The position numbers were made by a program, and so were the translations under genes. Under the pieces are notes generated by a model. That model was not told the DNA's origin. It worked only from the letters and a program-made list of their open reading frames with translations, and did not search any database. DNA of 64,000 bases from Rhizobium bangladeshense (GTDB taxonomy: Bacteria; Pseudomonadota; Alphaproteobacteria; Rhizobiales; Rhizobiaceae). Positions 47,774-55,777 of this stretch are shown in pieces (position 1 is the first letter of the stretch; each line of letters opens with the position of its first letter). Where the stretch lies: assembly GCF_001662075.1 (NCBI RefSeq), contig NZ_LYPL01000002.1, positions 310,001 to 374,000 on the forward strand, given 5' to 3'.

Positions 47774-49273
47774 CTATCTGGCTCCCGGCCGAACCCAGGC
47801 ATAGCCGAGTGCGAAATTATCGCCCTGGCGGCCGAAATAATAGGGAAGCGACAAGGCGCCGATCTCCTGCGGCGCGATGCCCGCCGCCGTCAGCGCCGAT
47901 GAAAATCGTTCCGGCATTACGGCATCCGCCGCCGTCGCCGTCTTCTTGCCGCGCCAGACGATCAGCACCGGTCCGCTTGCTGTCGTGTAGGCCGGAATGC
48001 CCGCAACGGGAAAATCGGGGATGACGACGGGCACATGGGGAAGCTGCAGACGCATGTTCCCGGCGACATAGGGATCCGAGGCAATCACCAGCGCGGGTTC
48101 GGCCTGCCGGGTCATTTCGCGGGCGAGATCGGCCATCGGCACATTCGGTCGGCTATAGCTGCCGATCAGCCCGGCGCCGACCACGCGGAAGCCGAGCGCG
48201 ACCAGCACACAAGCCATCAGCACCGGCACCACCGGCCGGAAGCGGCGCAGCCCGGCGGAAAGATCGAGCCCGGCCGCCTTCATCTTTGCCAGGAAGTAGA
48301 TCGGCAGCACGAGCAGGAACGGATCGAGCCAGCGCTCACGCACCGTGGTGGAACCGGTGAACAGCACGATCAGAAGGATGCCGGCGAGGCTCGCAAGCAT
48401 CATCCGCTCCATCATCCCGGTCCAGCGGTTTCCGGATGAAAGCATCAGGACAAAATCCCGGCGGAAGGCGGCGGCGAAAATTGCAACCGGGAGTGCTGCA
48501 AAGGCGAGGATGGCGACGACAAAGGCGAGAATGCCTTTGCCGATCCGCACGATGCCGGCGGGTTCGTTGCCGGCGGCCATCTTGACCAGAGTGTCGGAGG
48601 AGGCGAATGCGAGATTGCCCTGCAGCCAGATGGCGTGCGGCAGGACGATGACGAGCGCGACGGCAATCGCGATCAGCATGCGCCAGTCGAGCGCCCTGCG
48701 CCGCCATTCTGCATCGGGCAGGATGGCGATCAGCGCGACGACCGGCATCAGCGCAAAATTGTACTTCGAGATCAGCCCGATGCCGGTTGCAAGGCCGAGT
48801 AGCAGGTAGCTGCCGACGCCTGGTCGGTCGAGCGTGCGGAAGAAGCCATAGAGGAACAGGGAGCTGGCAAAGAGCAGGGCCGTCGTGTGAGTCAGATCCT
48901 GCTGGGCCATGTAGGAGACCTGGGGCAGAGTGATCAACGCCAGCATGCCGACGGCGGCGAGCGCCTGGTCCTTCAGTGCTTCGCGCCCGGCAAGGCCGTA
49001 AAAGAGGTAACACAGGAAGAGCAGGATATTCTTCGGCACGATCAACGCGCCGATCGACATGCCCGTCACCGAAACGACGGCATATTGCATCCAGTTGTAG
49101 AAGGGCGGCTGCGGGCCGTAGCCCGCCAACAGATATTGCGAGAAGAAGGACTGCTCGGCTTCATCCAGCTCCAGCGAATGCGGGAGCGCCAGTCGCAGCC
49201 CGACGTTCAGCACGAAATAGGCTGCAAGAAGCAGAGCCGCGATTCCGATCGTCCTCGTCGCGCGTTCCAGCAT
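47774..49273 (-). CDS. GT39 family glycosyltransferase, Rgt-type galacturonosyltransferase-like
   Basis: A 499-residue membrane protein, second paralogue. The loop HSLELDEAEQSFFSQYLL followed by [13 protein letters not shown] matches the other two. The whole sequence, about ten membrane segments and a soluble C-terminal part ending in YYFGRQGDNFALGYAWV, parallels its neighbours. It follows the GT2 gene by 12 bases and precedes the first paralogue by two, so the three form one transcript. Acceptor residue of the LPS core cannot be told from sequence. Confidence 0.75.
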   Translation of the reverse strand: MLERATRTIGIAALLLAAYFVLNVGLRLALPHSLELDEAEQSFFSQYLLAGYGPQPPFYNWMQYAVVSVTGMSIGALIVPKNILLFLCYLFYGLAGREALKDQALAAVGMLALITLPQVSYMAQQDLTHTTALLFASSLFLYGFFRTLDRPGVGSYLLLGLATGIGLISKYNFALMPVVALIAILPDAEWRRRALDWRMLIAIAVALVIVLPHAIWLQGNLAFASSDTLVKMAAGNEPAGIVRIGKGILAFVVAILAFAALPVAIFAAAFRRDFVLMLSSGNRWTGMMERMMLASLAGILLIVLFTGSTTVRERWLDPFLLVLPIYFLAKMKAAGLDLSAGLRRFRPVVPVLMACVLVALGFRVVGAGLIGSYSRPNVPMADLAREMTRQAEPALVIASDPYVAGNMRLQLPHVPVVIPDFPVAGIPAYTTASGPVLIVWRGKKTATAADAVMPERFSSALTAAGIAPQEIGALSLPYYFGRQGDNFALGYAWVRPGAR

Positions 49274-49285
49274 CGTGCTGCCGGC

Positions 49286-50302
49286 TTAGGCTTGGCTGTG
49301 ATCGTCGAAGATCTGCCGCACGATATAGTTCGGAGAGGCGTCGTCACGATAATAGGTGCGCGCGATCATTTCCGCCAGAATGCCGGTGGTGATCATCTGC
49401 ACCGACGACAGCAGCAGCACGACGCCGACCATCAGCATCGGTCGCGTGCCGATATCATTGCCCATGATGAACTTGTCGAAGCCGAGGTAAAGCAGGATCA
49501 GCATGGCGACGGCGCCGAGACCGAGACCCAGCGAGCCGAAGAAATGCCCCGGCCGCGCCTTGTAGCGCATGAAGAACATCACCGACAGCAAGTCGAGGAT
49601 GACGCGGAAGGTGCGCGAAATCCCGTATTTCGAAACGCCGTGTTCGCGGGCATGGTGGGTGACGGCCATCTCGCCGATGCGCGAGCTCGGCACGACGCCG
49701 GCCACCCAGGCCGGGATGAAGCGGTGCATTTCGCCCATCAGCTTCACCTGCTTGATGATCGAGGCACGGTAGATCTTCAGGCTGCAGCCGTAATCGTGCA
49801 GTTTGACGCCGGTGATGCGGCCGATCAGGTAGTTGGCGCACCAGGAGGGTATCTTGCGCAGGAACAGACCGTCCTTGCGGTTCTTGCGCCAGCCGACCAG
49901 GAGGTCGAGTTCGCGCCGTTCCAATTCGGCGACCATCGCAGGAATGTCCTTCGGATCATTCTGCAGGTCGCCGTCCATCGTCGCGATCAGGCGGCCCTGG
50001 GCGGTATCGATGCCGGCCTGCATGGCGGCGGTCTGGCCGAAATTGCGCTGCAGTTCGACGATCCTCAGCGCCAGCCCCTCGCGCCCGACGTATTTGCGGG
50101 CGTTGACGAGCGTCGCATCCGTGCTGCCGTCGTCGACGAGGATCAGTTCCCAGCGATAAGGATAGTGGGACATCGCTGCAAGGATACGTTCGACCAGCGG
50201 GCCGACGCTTTCCTCTTCGTTGAAAACGGGCACGACCAGCGACAGCTCGAGCGATTGTACCGGATCATTCGTGCCGCGAATGGGCTCTACCGTTGTCTGC
50301 AA
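49286..50302 (-). CDS. rgtE: GT2 polyprenyl-phosphate glycosyltransferase, RgtE-like
   Basis: A 338-residue ArnC/DPM1-type enzyme. It starts at a TTG (50302) with GGAG seven bases upstream. The GT-A domain has SLVVPVFNEEESVGPLVERI, the acidic DDGSTDATL and DGDLQNDPKDIP, and ends in two membrane segments (about residues 235-300). In Rhizobium leguminosarum, RgtE makes dodecaprenyl-phosphate-galacturonic acid, the donor used by RgtA-C. The clustering with three GT39 genes fits. Name is by context and class, not alignment. Confidence 0.7.
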   Translation of the reverse strand: MQTTVEPIRGTNDPVQSLELSLVVPVFNEEESVGPLVERILAAMSHYPYRWELILVDDGSTDATLVNARKYVGREGLALRIVELQRNFGQTAAMQAGIDTAQGRLIATMDGDLQNDPKDIPAMVAELERRELDLLVGWRKNRKDGLFLRKIPSWCANYLIGRITGVKLHDYGCSLKIYRASIIKQVKLMGEMHRFIPAWVAGVVPSSRIGEMAVTHHAREHGVSKYGISRTFRVILDLLSVMFFMRYKARPGHFFGSLGLGLGAVAMLILLYLGFDKFIMGNDIGTRPMLMVGVVLLLSSVQMITTGILAEMIARTYYRDDASPNYIVRQIFDDHSQA

Positions 50303-50430
50303 CTTTCATCTCCAAAAGGCCGGGCGGCCTGGCGGTCCTTACTGCCGCCACCGCGTTTGCGGAAGCCTACTACATGAACTGCCCGTCCGTTGCCAGCGGC
50401 CAATGCCGGTTTCCCCGCAATCGGCCGACT
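50291..50430 (+). pseudogene. Duplicated divergent junction, copy A, with UPF0104 5' remnant
   Basis: This stretch repeats 52031-52150. Both copies share CCGTTGT..GCAAC.TTCAT, AAAA.GCCGGG.CGG, GCCTACTACATGAA and CGTTG in the same order. Here the ATG at 50374 begins a reading frame MNCPSVASGQCRFPRNRPT that parallels MKSSIVESQQSWFMRNRMT of the intact UPF0104 gene and then decays. So a former UPF0104 start sits behind the GT2 gene. Confidence 0.6.
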
Positions 50431-50440
50431 TGCCGCAGCG

Positions 50441-51934
50441 CTATTGCGCGCCGCCCTCCACCCAGGAGTAGCCAATTGAGAAGGTATGTTTGCCGTCACC
50501 GAAAAGATAGGGCAGCGTCAAGGTATTTATCTCTTTCAGATGAATACCCGATCTGACGAGATCGTTGGCGAAGCCGGGAGAGATGGTTGGATCATTTGCG
50601 GTTTCGCCGCGCCAGACAACCAGCACCGGCCCCTTTGCCGTTGCGTATTCCGGAACCCCTGGGCCGGGGAAGAACGGGATCACGACGGGAACGTCGGGAA
50701 ATTCGAGCTTCATATTGCCCGCCACGAACTTGGTCCCCGCCACGATGAGAACGGGTTTGCGGGTCGCTGTCAGTTCGGTCACGTAGTTCGCGAAGGGCAC
50801 GTTCGTTCGCGTATAGGTGCCGATATATTGAATGGCGACGATCCGCAGCAGCAGGATCGACAGGATGACGACCATGAAAACCGGCACCACGGGCCGGAAG
50901 CGTGCAAGGCCGGCGGAGAGATTGAAACCTGCTGTCTCCAGTTTCAGGAACAGATAGATCAGCAGGACGAGCAGGCACGGGTCGAGCCAGCGTTCATGGA
51001 TGTCGCTGGCGCCGGCGAAGACGACGATGCCGGCGAAGGCGAGCAGGCTGACGACCATCATCCGCTCGATCACCCGGATCATCGGACTGGACGAAGACAG
51101 CGCACGGAAGAAATCCCGACGGAAGGCAGCCGTGATGAGAACGATCGGCAACGCGGTGAAGCCGAGCACGGCGATGACGAGCGACAACAGCCCCTGTCCG
51201 ATGCGGGGGAGGCCGGCCGCGGCCTCATGCTCGGCAGTCATCCGCTCCAGCGTCGGGGCCGAAGCGCTGACGAGGTTATCGGGCAGCCAGAGCGCATGCG
51301 GCAGGACGATCAGAATGGCGATGACCGCCGCCGGCAGCAGGCGCCAGTCGAACAGGCGGTTGCGCCACTTCCAGTCCGGCAGCACGGCGACGAAGGCGGC
51401 AAACGGCAGGATGGCGAAATTATACTTGGAGATGAGGCCGATGCCGGTGGCAATGCCGATGACGAGATAACTGCCGATCGTCGGCTGGCGAAGCGTCCGG
51501 AAAAAGCCGAAGAGGAAGAGCGAGGTCGCAAACAGCAGGGCAACAGTATGGGTGAGCTCGCGCTGCGCCATCAGGCCGACCTGCGGCAGGGTAATCAGGC
51601 TCAGCATGGCGATAGGCGGGAGCAAACGGCTCTTCAGCACCTCGCGAGCAGCCAAACCGTAGAACAGATAGCAGCCGAACAGGATGATGTTCTTCGGAAC
51701 CGAGAGCGCCCACATCGTAATGCCGGTCACCGAGACGATGGCGTACTGGATCCAGTTATAAAAGGGCGGCTGCGGCCCGTAGCCGGCCAGAAGATATTGC
51801 GAGTAGAATGCTTGCTCTGCCTCGTCGAGATCGAGTGTATGTGGCAATGAGATGCGGAGCAGGATGTTCAGCAGGAAATAGACTGCCAGAAAAATGCTGG
51901 CGCTCTTGATGCTTTTGGTAATGCGCTCCAACAT
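50441..51934 (-). CDS. GT39 family glycosyltransferase, Rgt-type galacturonosyltransferase-like
   Basis: A 497-residue membrane protein, third paralogue, starting at ATG 51934 with GGAG seven bases upstream; a frame to 52051 exists only because it runs through the duplicated junction. The loop [18 protein letters not shown] and [13 protein letters not shown] match the others. It is separated from the GT2 gene by one copy of the duplicated junction and from the UPF0104 gene by the other, so it arrived through tandem duplication. C-terminus [20 protein letters not shown] parallels the second paralogue. Confidence 0.75.
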   Translation of the reverse strand: MLERITKSIKSASIFLAVYFLLNILLRISLPHTLDLDEAEQAFYSQYLLAGYGPQPPFYNWIQYAIVSVTGITMWALSVPKNIILFGCYLFYGLAAREVLKSRLLPPIAMLSLITLPQVGLMAQRELTHTVALLFATSLFLFGFFRTLRQPTIGSYLVIGIATGIGLISKYNFAILPFAAFVAVLPDWKWRNRLFDWRLLPAAVIAILIVLPHALWLPDNLVSASAPTLERMTAEHEAAAGLPRIGQGLLSLVIAVLGFTALPIVLITAAFRRDFFRALSSSSPMIRVIERMMVVSLLAFAGIVVFAGASDIHERWLDPCLLVLLIYLFLKLETAGFNLSAGLARFRPVVPVFMVVILSILLLRIVAIQYIGTYTRTNVPFANYVTELTATRKPVLIVAGTKFVAGNMKLEFPDVPVVIPFFPGPGVPEYATAKGPVLVVWRGETANDPTISPGFANDLVRSGIHLKEINTLTLPYLFGDGKHTFSIGYSWVEGGAQ

Positions 51935-52030
51935 CGATCTCCAAGTCAGGCCGGCAAGGCCTCGCCATTTGTCGGTCTGCCGCGCGGATCGCCGGCTTGA
52001 GGCGATCCCGCCGCCACCGCCATCAACTCC

Positions 52031-52050
52031 GCCGTTGTGCGCAACCTTCA
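52031..52050 (-). pseudogene. Duplicated junction, copy B, with GT2 5' remnant
   Basis: The minus-strand TTG at 52044 has the same spacing to an upstream ATG (seven bases) and AGGAG context as the GT2 start at 50302. It reads LRTTAEL against MQTTVEP, then loses similarity. This is the leftover start of a second GT2 copy. The duplicate continues to 52150 and includes the start of the intact UPF0104 gene. Confidence 0.5.
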
Positions 52051-52115
52051 TTTCTCCTAAAACGCCGGGACGGAACCGAGGCCCATGCCGACGCCAAGCG
52101 AGGAATGCCTACTAC

Positions 52116-53078
52116 ATGAAGAGTTCGATCGTTGAAAGCCAGCAGTCCTGGTTTATGCGCAATCGCATGACGGCGCTGACGGTCGTAATTGTCGCAGCCT
52201 ATGCGCTCTTCGTGCAGTGGTTCTGGGGGTGGCCGGTCATCATCAGCCAATGGGCCGATGTCGGAGCAGGTCCGGTGATCGGCGCGCTCATGGCTCTGAC
52301 GGGCACCTATTTCCTGCGCACCTGGCGCATCTACGACTATTTTCCGCAGGAGACCGCGGGCCGGTTTGCGACCCTCTTCCGGGTCACGCAGATCCACAAT
52401 CTCCTGAACATCATGCTGCCCTTCCGGACCGGCGAGACCAGTTTTCCTCTGTTGATGCGCACCGAATTCGGCATACCGCTGACGCGCGGAACCTCGGCAC
52501 TCCTAGTCATGCGGCTGCTCGACCTGCATGCTCTGCTGGCGGCTGCCGGCATCGGCTTTGCGCTCGCCGCAGCCGATGCACTCTTCGCATGGTCGCTTTG
52601 GGCGGCCTTCCTGCTGCTGCCGGTGGCAGCCTTCGCCGCGCGCAAGCCGCTATTGCGCGTCGCCGCCAGGCTGCTGCCTGCAAAGGCGCAGAAATTGGTC
52701 GTTGAGATCGAAAACGGCTTGCCGCTCGATGCCGCGGCCTTTGCGCGCGCCTGGGCGATGACTATCGTCAACTGGCTGGTCAAGGTGATCGTGCTCGCAT
52801 GGGCGCTCGGCCTGATGGGTGTGTTTCCGATGGCGGCAAGCTTCGGCGGCGCGCTCGGCGGTGAACTCTCCTCCGTTCTGCCGGTGCACGCGCCCGGCGG
52901 GGTCGGCACCTATCCGGCAGGTATCACCGCCGGCGCCATTGCGCTCGGAGCGTCGAGCGAGCGGGCGGCGCTCGCCGTCCTCGCGCAGGCGAGCGTCAAT
53001 GCCCACTTGCTGATCATCGTCTCGGCGCTGACAGGAACTGCGATCTCACTGCCGCTCGGACGCCGCGGCAAGCTCTGA
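52116..53078 (+). CDS. UPF0104/lysylphosphatidylglycerol synthase-like membrane protein
   Basis: A 320-residue protein with about seven membrane segments, starting at ATG 52116. It has the family features FRVTQIHNLLNIMLPFRTGE near residue 90 and SVLPVHAPGGVGTYPAG near 260, characteristic of the YbhN/MprF flippase-type domain. Members flip or transport lipids or polyprenyl-linked substrates. Next to the GT2/GT39 cluster, a role in handling the polyprenyl-phosphate sugar is plausible but inferred. Its last 33 bases overlap the 3' end of the convergent ECF sigma gene. Confidence 0.75.
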   Translation: MKSSIVESQQSWFMRNRMTALTVVIVAAYALFVQWFWGWPVIISQWADVGAGPVIGALMALTGTYFLRTWRIYDYFPQETAGRFATLFRVTQIHNLLNIMLPFRTGETSFPLLMRTEFGIPLTRGTSALLVMRLLDLHALLAAAGIGFALAAADALFAWSLWAAFLLLPVAAFAARKPLLRVAARLLPAKAQKLVVEIENGLPLDAAAFARAWAMTIVNWLVKVIVLAWALGLMGVFPMAASFGGALGGELSSVLPVHAPGGVGTYPAGITAGAIALGASSERAALAVLAQASVNAHLLIIVSALTGTAISLPLGRRGKL

Positions 53079-54287
53079 AATCCTTTTGCGAAGAAAAGCC
53101 TGCTCCGGCTCCTGCCGGCACAGCGACAGCGCCGTCTCATAGGCCGCGATCGCCTCATCTCTCCGGCCGAGGCGGCGCAGGAAATCAGCACGCGCCGAAT
53201 GGGCGAGGTGATAAGCCTGCAACTCCCGGCGCCTCAGGATAGCGTCGATCAGCTCAAGGCCTTTCGACGGCCCTTCCGCCATCGCGATCGCCACAGCGCG
53301 GTTGAGTTCGACGACCGGCGAGGACTGGGCTGCCAGAAGCAGGTCGTAATAGAAGACGATCCGGCGCCAGTCGGTTCGCTCGGCGGCAGGCACCTTCGCA
53401 TGTTCGGCGGCGATCGCTGCCTGTACCGTATAGGTGCCGATCTCTCCCGTCCGCATCGCCGCGCTGAGGAGTGCCAGGCCCTCCGAGATTTTGGCGTGGT
53501 CCCAGAGCGAGCGGTCCTGATCGGCAAGCAGCACAAGGTCTCCCTCCGCGCCGCTGCGGGCGTTGCGGCGGGATTCCTGCAGCAGCATCAGCGCCAGAAG
53601 CCCGCAAACGTCGGGATGCGGCAGCAGCGCCAGCAGCAGCCGCGCCAGCCGGATGGCCTCTCCGGTCAGGTCGGCGCGAACGACCGCGTCTCCCGACGAG
53701 GTGGAATAGCCTTCGTTGAAGACGAGATAGATGACATGCAGCACCCGGTCGAGCCGCTCGGGCAGCGCCTCGCGGCCCGGCACTTCATAGGGGACGTTTG
53801 CTGCCCGAATCCTGTTTTTGGCGCGCACGATCCGCTGCGCAACCGTCGGCGCCGGAACGAGGAAGGCATGGGCGATCTCTTCGGTGGTCAGTCCGCAGAT
53901 TTCCCGGAGCGCCATCGCCGTCTGCGCGTCGGCTGGGATAGCAGGGTGGCAGCAGGTGAAGATCAGCCGCAGCATGTCGTCCTCGATCGCTTCCATCTCG
54001 CCCATCTCCATTCCGTCGACGCTGTAGAGGCTGTCCTCGATGTGCTGCTGCGCGGCATCGAAACGTGCACGCCGCCGGATCGCGTCAATCGCCTTGAAGC
54101 GGCCGGTAGACACAAGCCAGCCGGCGGGGTTGGCGGGAACGCCGTCGACCGGCCATGTTCGTGCCGCCGCTGCAAAGGCATCGTGAAGCGCTTCCTCCGC
54201 ACGGTCGAAATCGCCGAGCAATCGGATCAGCGTCGCCAGCACCCGGCGAGACTGGGTTCGGTAGATCTCCTCGATGACGCTTTCCAA
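53046..54287 (-). CDS. ECF42-type sigma factor with TPR-like C-terminal extension
   Basis: A 413-residue protein, twice the length of a plain ECF sigma. Sigma-2 (residues ~5-75; LIRLLGDFDRAEEALHDAFA) and sigma-4 (~105-165; ICGLTTEEIAHAFLVPAPTV) are followed by about 230 residues with helical repeats (YDLLLAAQSSPVVELNRAVA, GRRDEAIAAYETALSLC). That layout, together with neighbouring DGPF/YCII genes and no anti-sigma factor, defines group ECF42. It is the last gene of a four-gene operon, nine bases after the third YCII gene. Confidence 0.9.
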   Translation of the reverse strand: MESVIEEIYRTQSRRVLATLIRLLGDFDRAEEALHDAFAAAARTWPVDGVPANPAGWLVSTGRFKAIDAIRRRARFDAAQQHIEDSLYSVDGMEMGEMEAIEDDMLRLIFTCCHPAIPADAQTAMALREICGLTTEEIAHAFLVPAPTVAQRIVRAKNRIRAANVPYEVPGREALPERLDRVLHVIYLVFNEGYSTSSGDAVVRADLTGEAIRLARLLLALLPHPDVCGLLALMLLQESRRNARSGAEGDLVLLADQDRSLWDHAKISEGLALLSAAMRTGEIGTYTVQAAIAAEHAKVPAAERTDWRRIVFYYDLLLAAQSSPVVELNRAVAIAMAEGPSKGLELIDAILRRRELQAYHLAHSARADFLRRLGRRDEAIAAYETALSLCRQEPEQAFLRKRISELAAASERQ

Positions 54288-54296
54288 GGGGGCACC

Positions 54297-54656
54297 TCAG
54301 TTCGGAAGGGTGAGTATTCGCACCGGTCTCAGTTCGACCGCGCCGTAGCGGGCCGACGGAATTCGCCCGGCGATCTCCTTTGCCTTCGCTATGTCAGGCG
54401 CCTCAATGACGTAGAAGCCGGCCAGATGCTCCTTCGTTTCGACATAGGGGCCGTCGGTGACGGAGAGCCTATTGTTTCGAACCCGCAGCACGCTCGCCTG
54501 GTCAGGCATTTCGAGCGCGTCGGAATGGATCATGAAGCCGTCGCGTTGCAGTTCCTCGTCGAAGGCAAAATGCGCTTTGATGAGGTCGACGCCTTCGTCA
54601 GCTGTCAGTCTGCCGTCGGTGTCGGCGCTGTTATAGATCAGGCAGATGTAGCGCAT
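54297..54656 (-). CDS. YCII/DGPF-domain protein 3
   Basis: A 119-residue protein starting at ATG 54656. It has the family sequence TDGPYVETKEHLAGFYVIEA and ending YGAVELRPV. YCII-type proteins have a ferredoxin-like fold with a catalytic-looking His/Asp pair and are of unknown function; in ECF42 units they are the conserved companions and probable targets of the sigma factor. Two bases follow the stop of the second copy. Confidence 0.85.
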   Translation of the reverse strand: MRYICLIYNSADTDGRLTADEGVDLIKAHFAFDEELQRDGFMIHSDALEMPDQASVLRVRNNRLSVTDGPYVETKEHLAGFYVIEAPDIAKAKEIAGRIPSARYGAVELRPVRILTLPN

Positions 54657-54658
54657 GG

Positions 54659-55018
54659 CTATTTCCCGTCTTGGATGGAATAGGCTGGGCGGACTTCGAT
54701 CGAGCAATATTTAAGGATTGGGAAACTGGACGCGATGGCCTTTGCCTCCTCGATATTCTCGGCCTCGAGCAGCACAAAACCGCCCAGATGCTCCTTGATT
54801 TCGGCAAACGGGCCATCGGTTGCGGAGACTTCGCCTTTGCGCAGGCGAAGCGTGATCGCCGTCGATGGTTCATGCAAGGCGTGCGCTACCAGCAGATGAC
54901 CGCTGTCGCGCCAGCGATTGTCGCTGACAATGCATTCCTGCGTCACGGCATCCCACTCGGCCTGGGAAACCAGCTTGCTCTTTTCGGTGTCGAACCAGAT
55001 CTGACATAGAAACTTCAT
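54659..55018 (-). CDS. YCII/DGPF-domain protein 2
   Basis: A 119-residue protein from ATG 55018, with GAGGAGG upstream. It contains TDGPFAEIKEHLGGFVLLEA and the conserved RDSGHLLVAHAL. It is closer to the first copy than to the third by eye (MKFLCQIWFD against MKYLCQVWFD), consistent with local duplication. Function unknown; operon context as for its neighbours. Confidence 0.85.
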   Translation of the reverse strand: MKFLCQIWFDTEKSKLVSQAEWDAVTQECIVSDNRWRDSGHLLVAHALHEPSTAITLRLRKGEVSATDGPFAEIKEHLGGFVLLEAENIEEAKAIASSFPILKYCSIEVRPAYSIQDGK

Positions 55019-55028
55019 TGGCACCTCC

Positions 55029-55385
55029 TCATTGGGGTCTCAATTCATGGATTGGCCGCACCTCGATGGCGCCGAATTTGGCGAGCGGAATACCTGTGGC
55101 GATGCGGATCGCGTCATTGAGATCCTTGGCCTCGATCAGGATGAAGCCGCCAAGCGCCTCTTTCGTCTCAGTGAAAGGACCGTCCGTCACCGATGACTCG
55201 CCGCTGCGAACGCGGACTGTCACCGCCGATGTCGGCGGCTGCAGCGCCTGGGCGACGATCATGTGCCCGCTTTCGGCAAGGTCCTTGTCGTAGTTCAAGG
55301 AATTCGCGTCGAGCTCGGCTTTCTCCTCTTTCGTCATCGCGTCGAGCACCGCGCCGTCGAACCAGACCTGACAGAGATATTTCAT
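55029..55385 (-). CDS. YCII/DGPF-domain protein 1
   Basis: A 118-residue protein, first gene of the ECF42 operon, starting at ATG 55385 with AAGGAGG upstream. It has TDGPFTETKEALGGFILIEA and ESGHMIVAQAL. A TGTCGA-N17-CGTC promoter lies upstream (55421-55447), matching the ECF42 target type. The enzyme-like fold suggests a stress-related chemistry, not defined. Confidence 0.88.
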   Translation of the reverse strand: MKYLCQVWFDGAVLDAMTKEEKAELDANSLNYDKDLAESGHMIVAQALQPPTSAVTVRVRSGESSVTDGPFTETKEALGGFILIEAKDLNDAIRIATGIPLAKFGAIEVRPIHELRPQ

Positions 55386-55420
55386 CGCGGACAGCCTCCT
55401 TGGGATGTTTCATGACTCTG

Positions 55421-55447
55421 GACGATCGAGCCTGACACATTTCGACA
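55421..55447 (-). promoter_or_regulatory. ECF42-like promoter for the sigma/YCII operon
   Basis: On the minus strand TGTCGA (55442-55447) and CGTC (55421-55424) are 17 bases apart, about 35-40 bases before the first YCII gene. The published ECF42 target is TGTCGA in the -35 and CG(A/T)C in the -10 region, as I recall it. Confidence 0.65.
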
Positions 55448-55477
55448 GCGGCAGAAAAAATCTTTGTCGCTGTCGGC

Positions 55478-55504
55478 TGTCGAAATCGCAGGGCAGCACT
55501 CGAC
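55478..55504 (+). promoter_or_regulatory. ECF42-like promoter for the small gene at 55538
   Basis: On the plus strand TGTCGA (55478-55483) and CGAC (55501-55504) are 17 bases apart, about 34 bases before the ATG of the 70-residue gene. The first three bases after TGTCGA (AAT) are the same as in the divergent copy. Confidence 0.6.
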
Positions 55505-55537
55505 AAGGCTTCATCGAAACCTGTCGAGGAGACGGCA

Positions 55538-55750
55538 ATGAGTATTCTTGAAATCGCGATCGCAAGCCAGATCTGGGCCCGCCGCCATGACAAGCCTCGT
55601 CAGGCGTTCGAGGAAGGCGATGGAATGAAGGTTCTCTTACGCACCGCTTTCACCTTCATCGCCTTCAGCCTGCTGATAGCAGGGCTGAACCTTGCTGCCG
55701 ACAGACCGCAGACGCTTGCGCAGCAGGCGCCTGTCGTGGCGGGACGATGA
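55538..55750 (+). CDS. 70-residue membrane protein, candidate ECF42 regulon member
   Basis: A small protein starting at ATG 55538 with GGAG six bases upstream. The first 28 residues are charged (ARRHDKPRQAFEEGDGM); one membrane segment follows (LLRTAFTFIAFSLLIAGLNL) and a short Gln/Ala tail. There is no known family. The unit has an ECF42-like promoter and a hairpin right after the stop, so it looks like a complete transcript. It may report to or act in the membrane for the sigma unit; that is inference. Confidence 0.65.
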   Translation: MSILEIAIASQIWARRHDKPRQAFEEGDGMKVLLRTAFTFIAFSLLIAGLNLAADRPQTLAQQAPVVAGR

Positions 55751-55751
55751 G

Positions 55752-55777
55752 GAAACGGCCTATTGGAAGGCCGTTTC
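55752..55777. terminator. Hairpin between the 70-residue gene and amn
   Basis: GAAACGGCC (55752-55760) pairs exactly with GGCCGTTTC (55769-55777). It overlaps the amn stop and starts two bases after the stop of the small gene. It can end both convergent transcripts, though the T-tracts are short. Confidence 0.6.
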
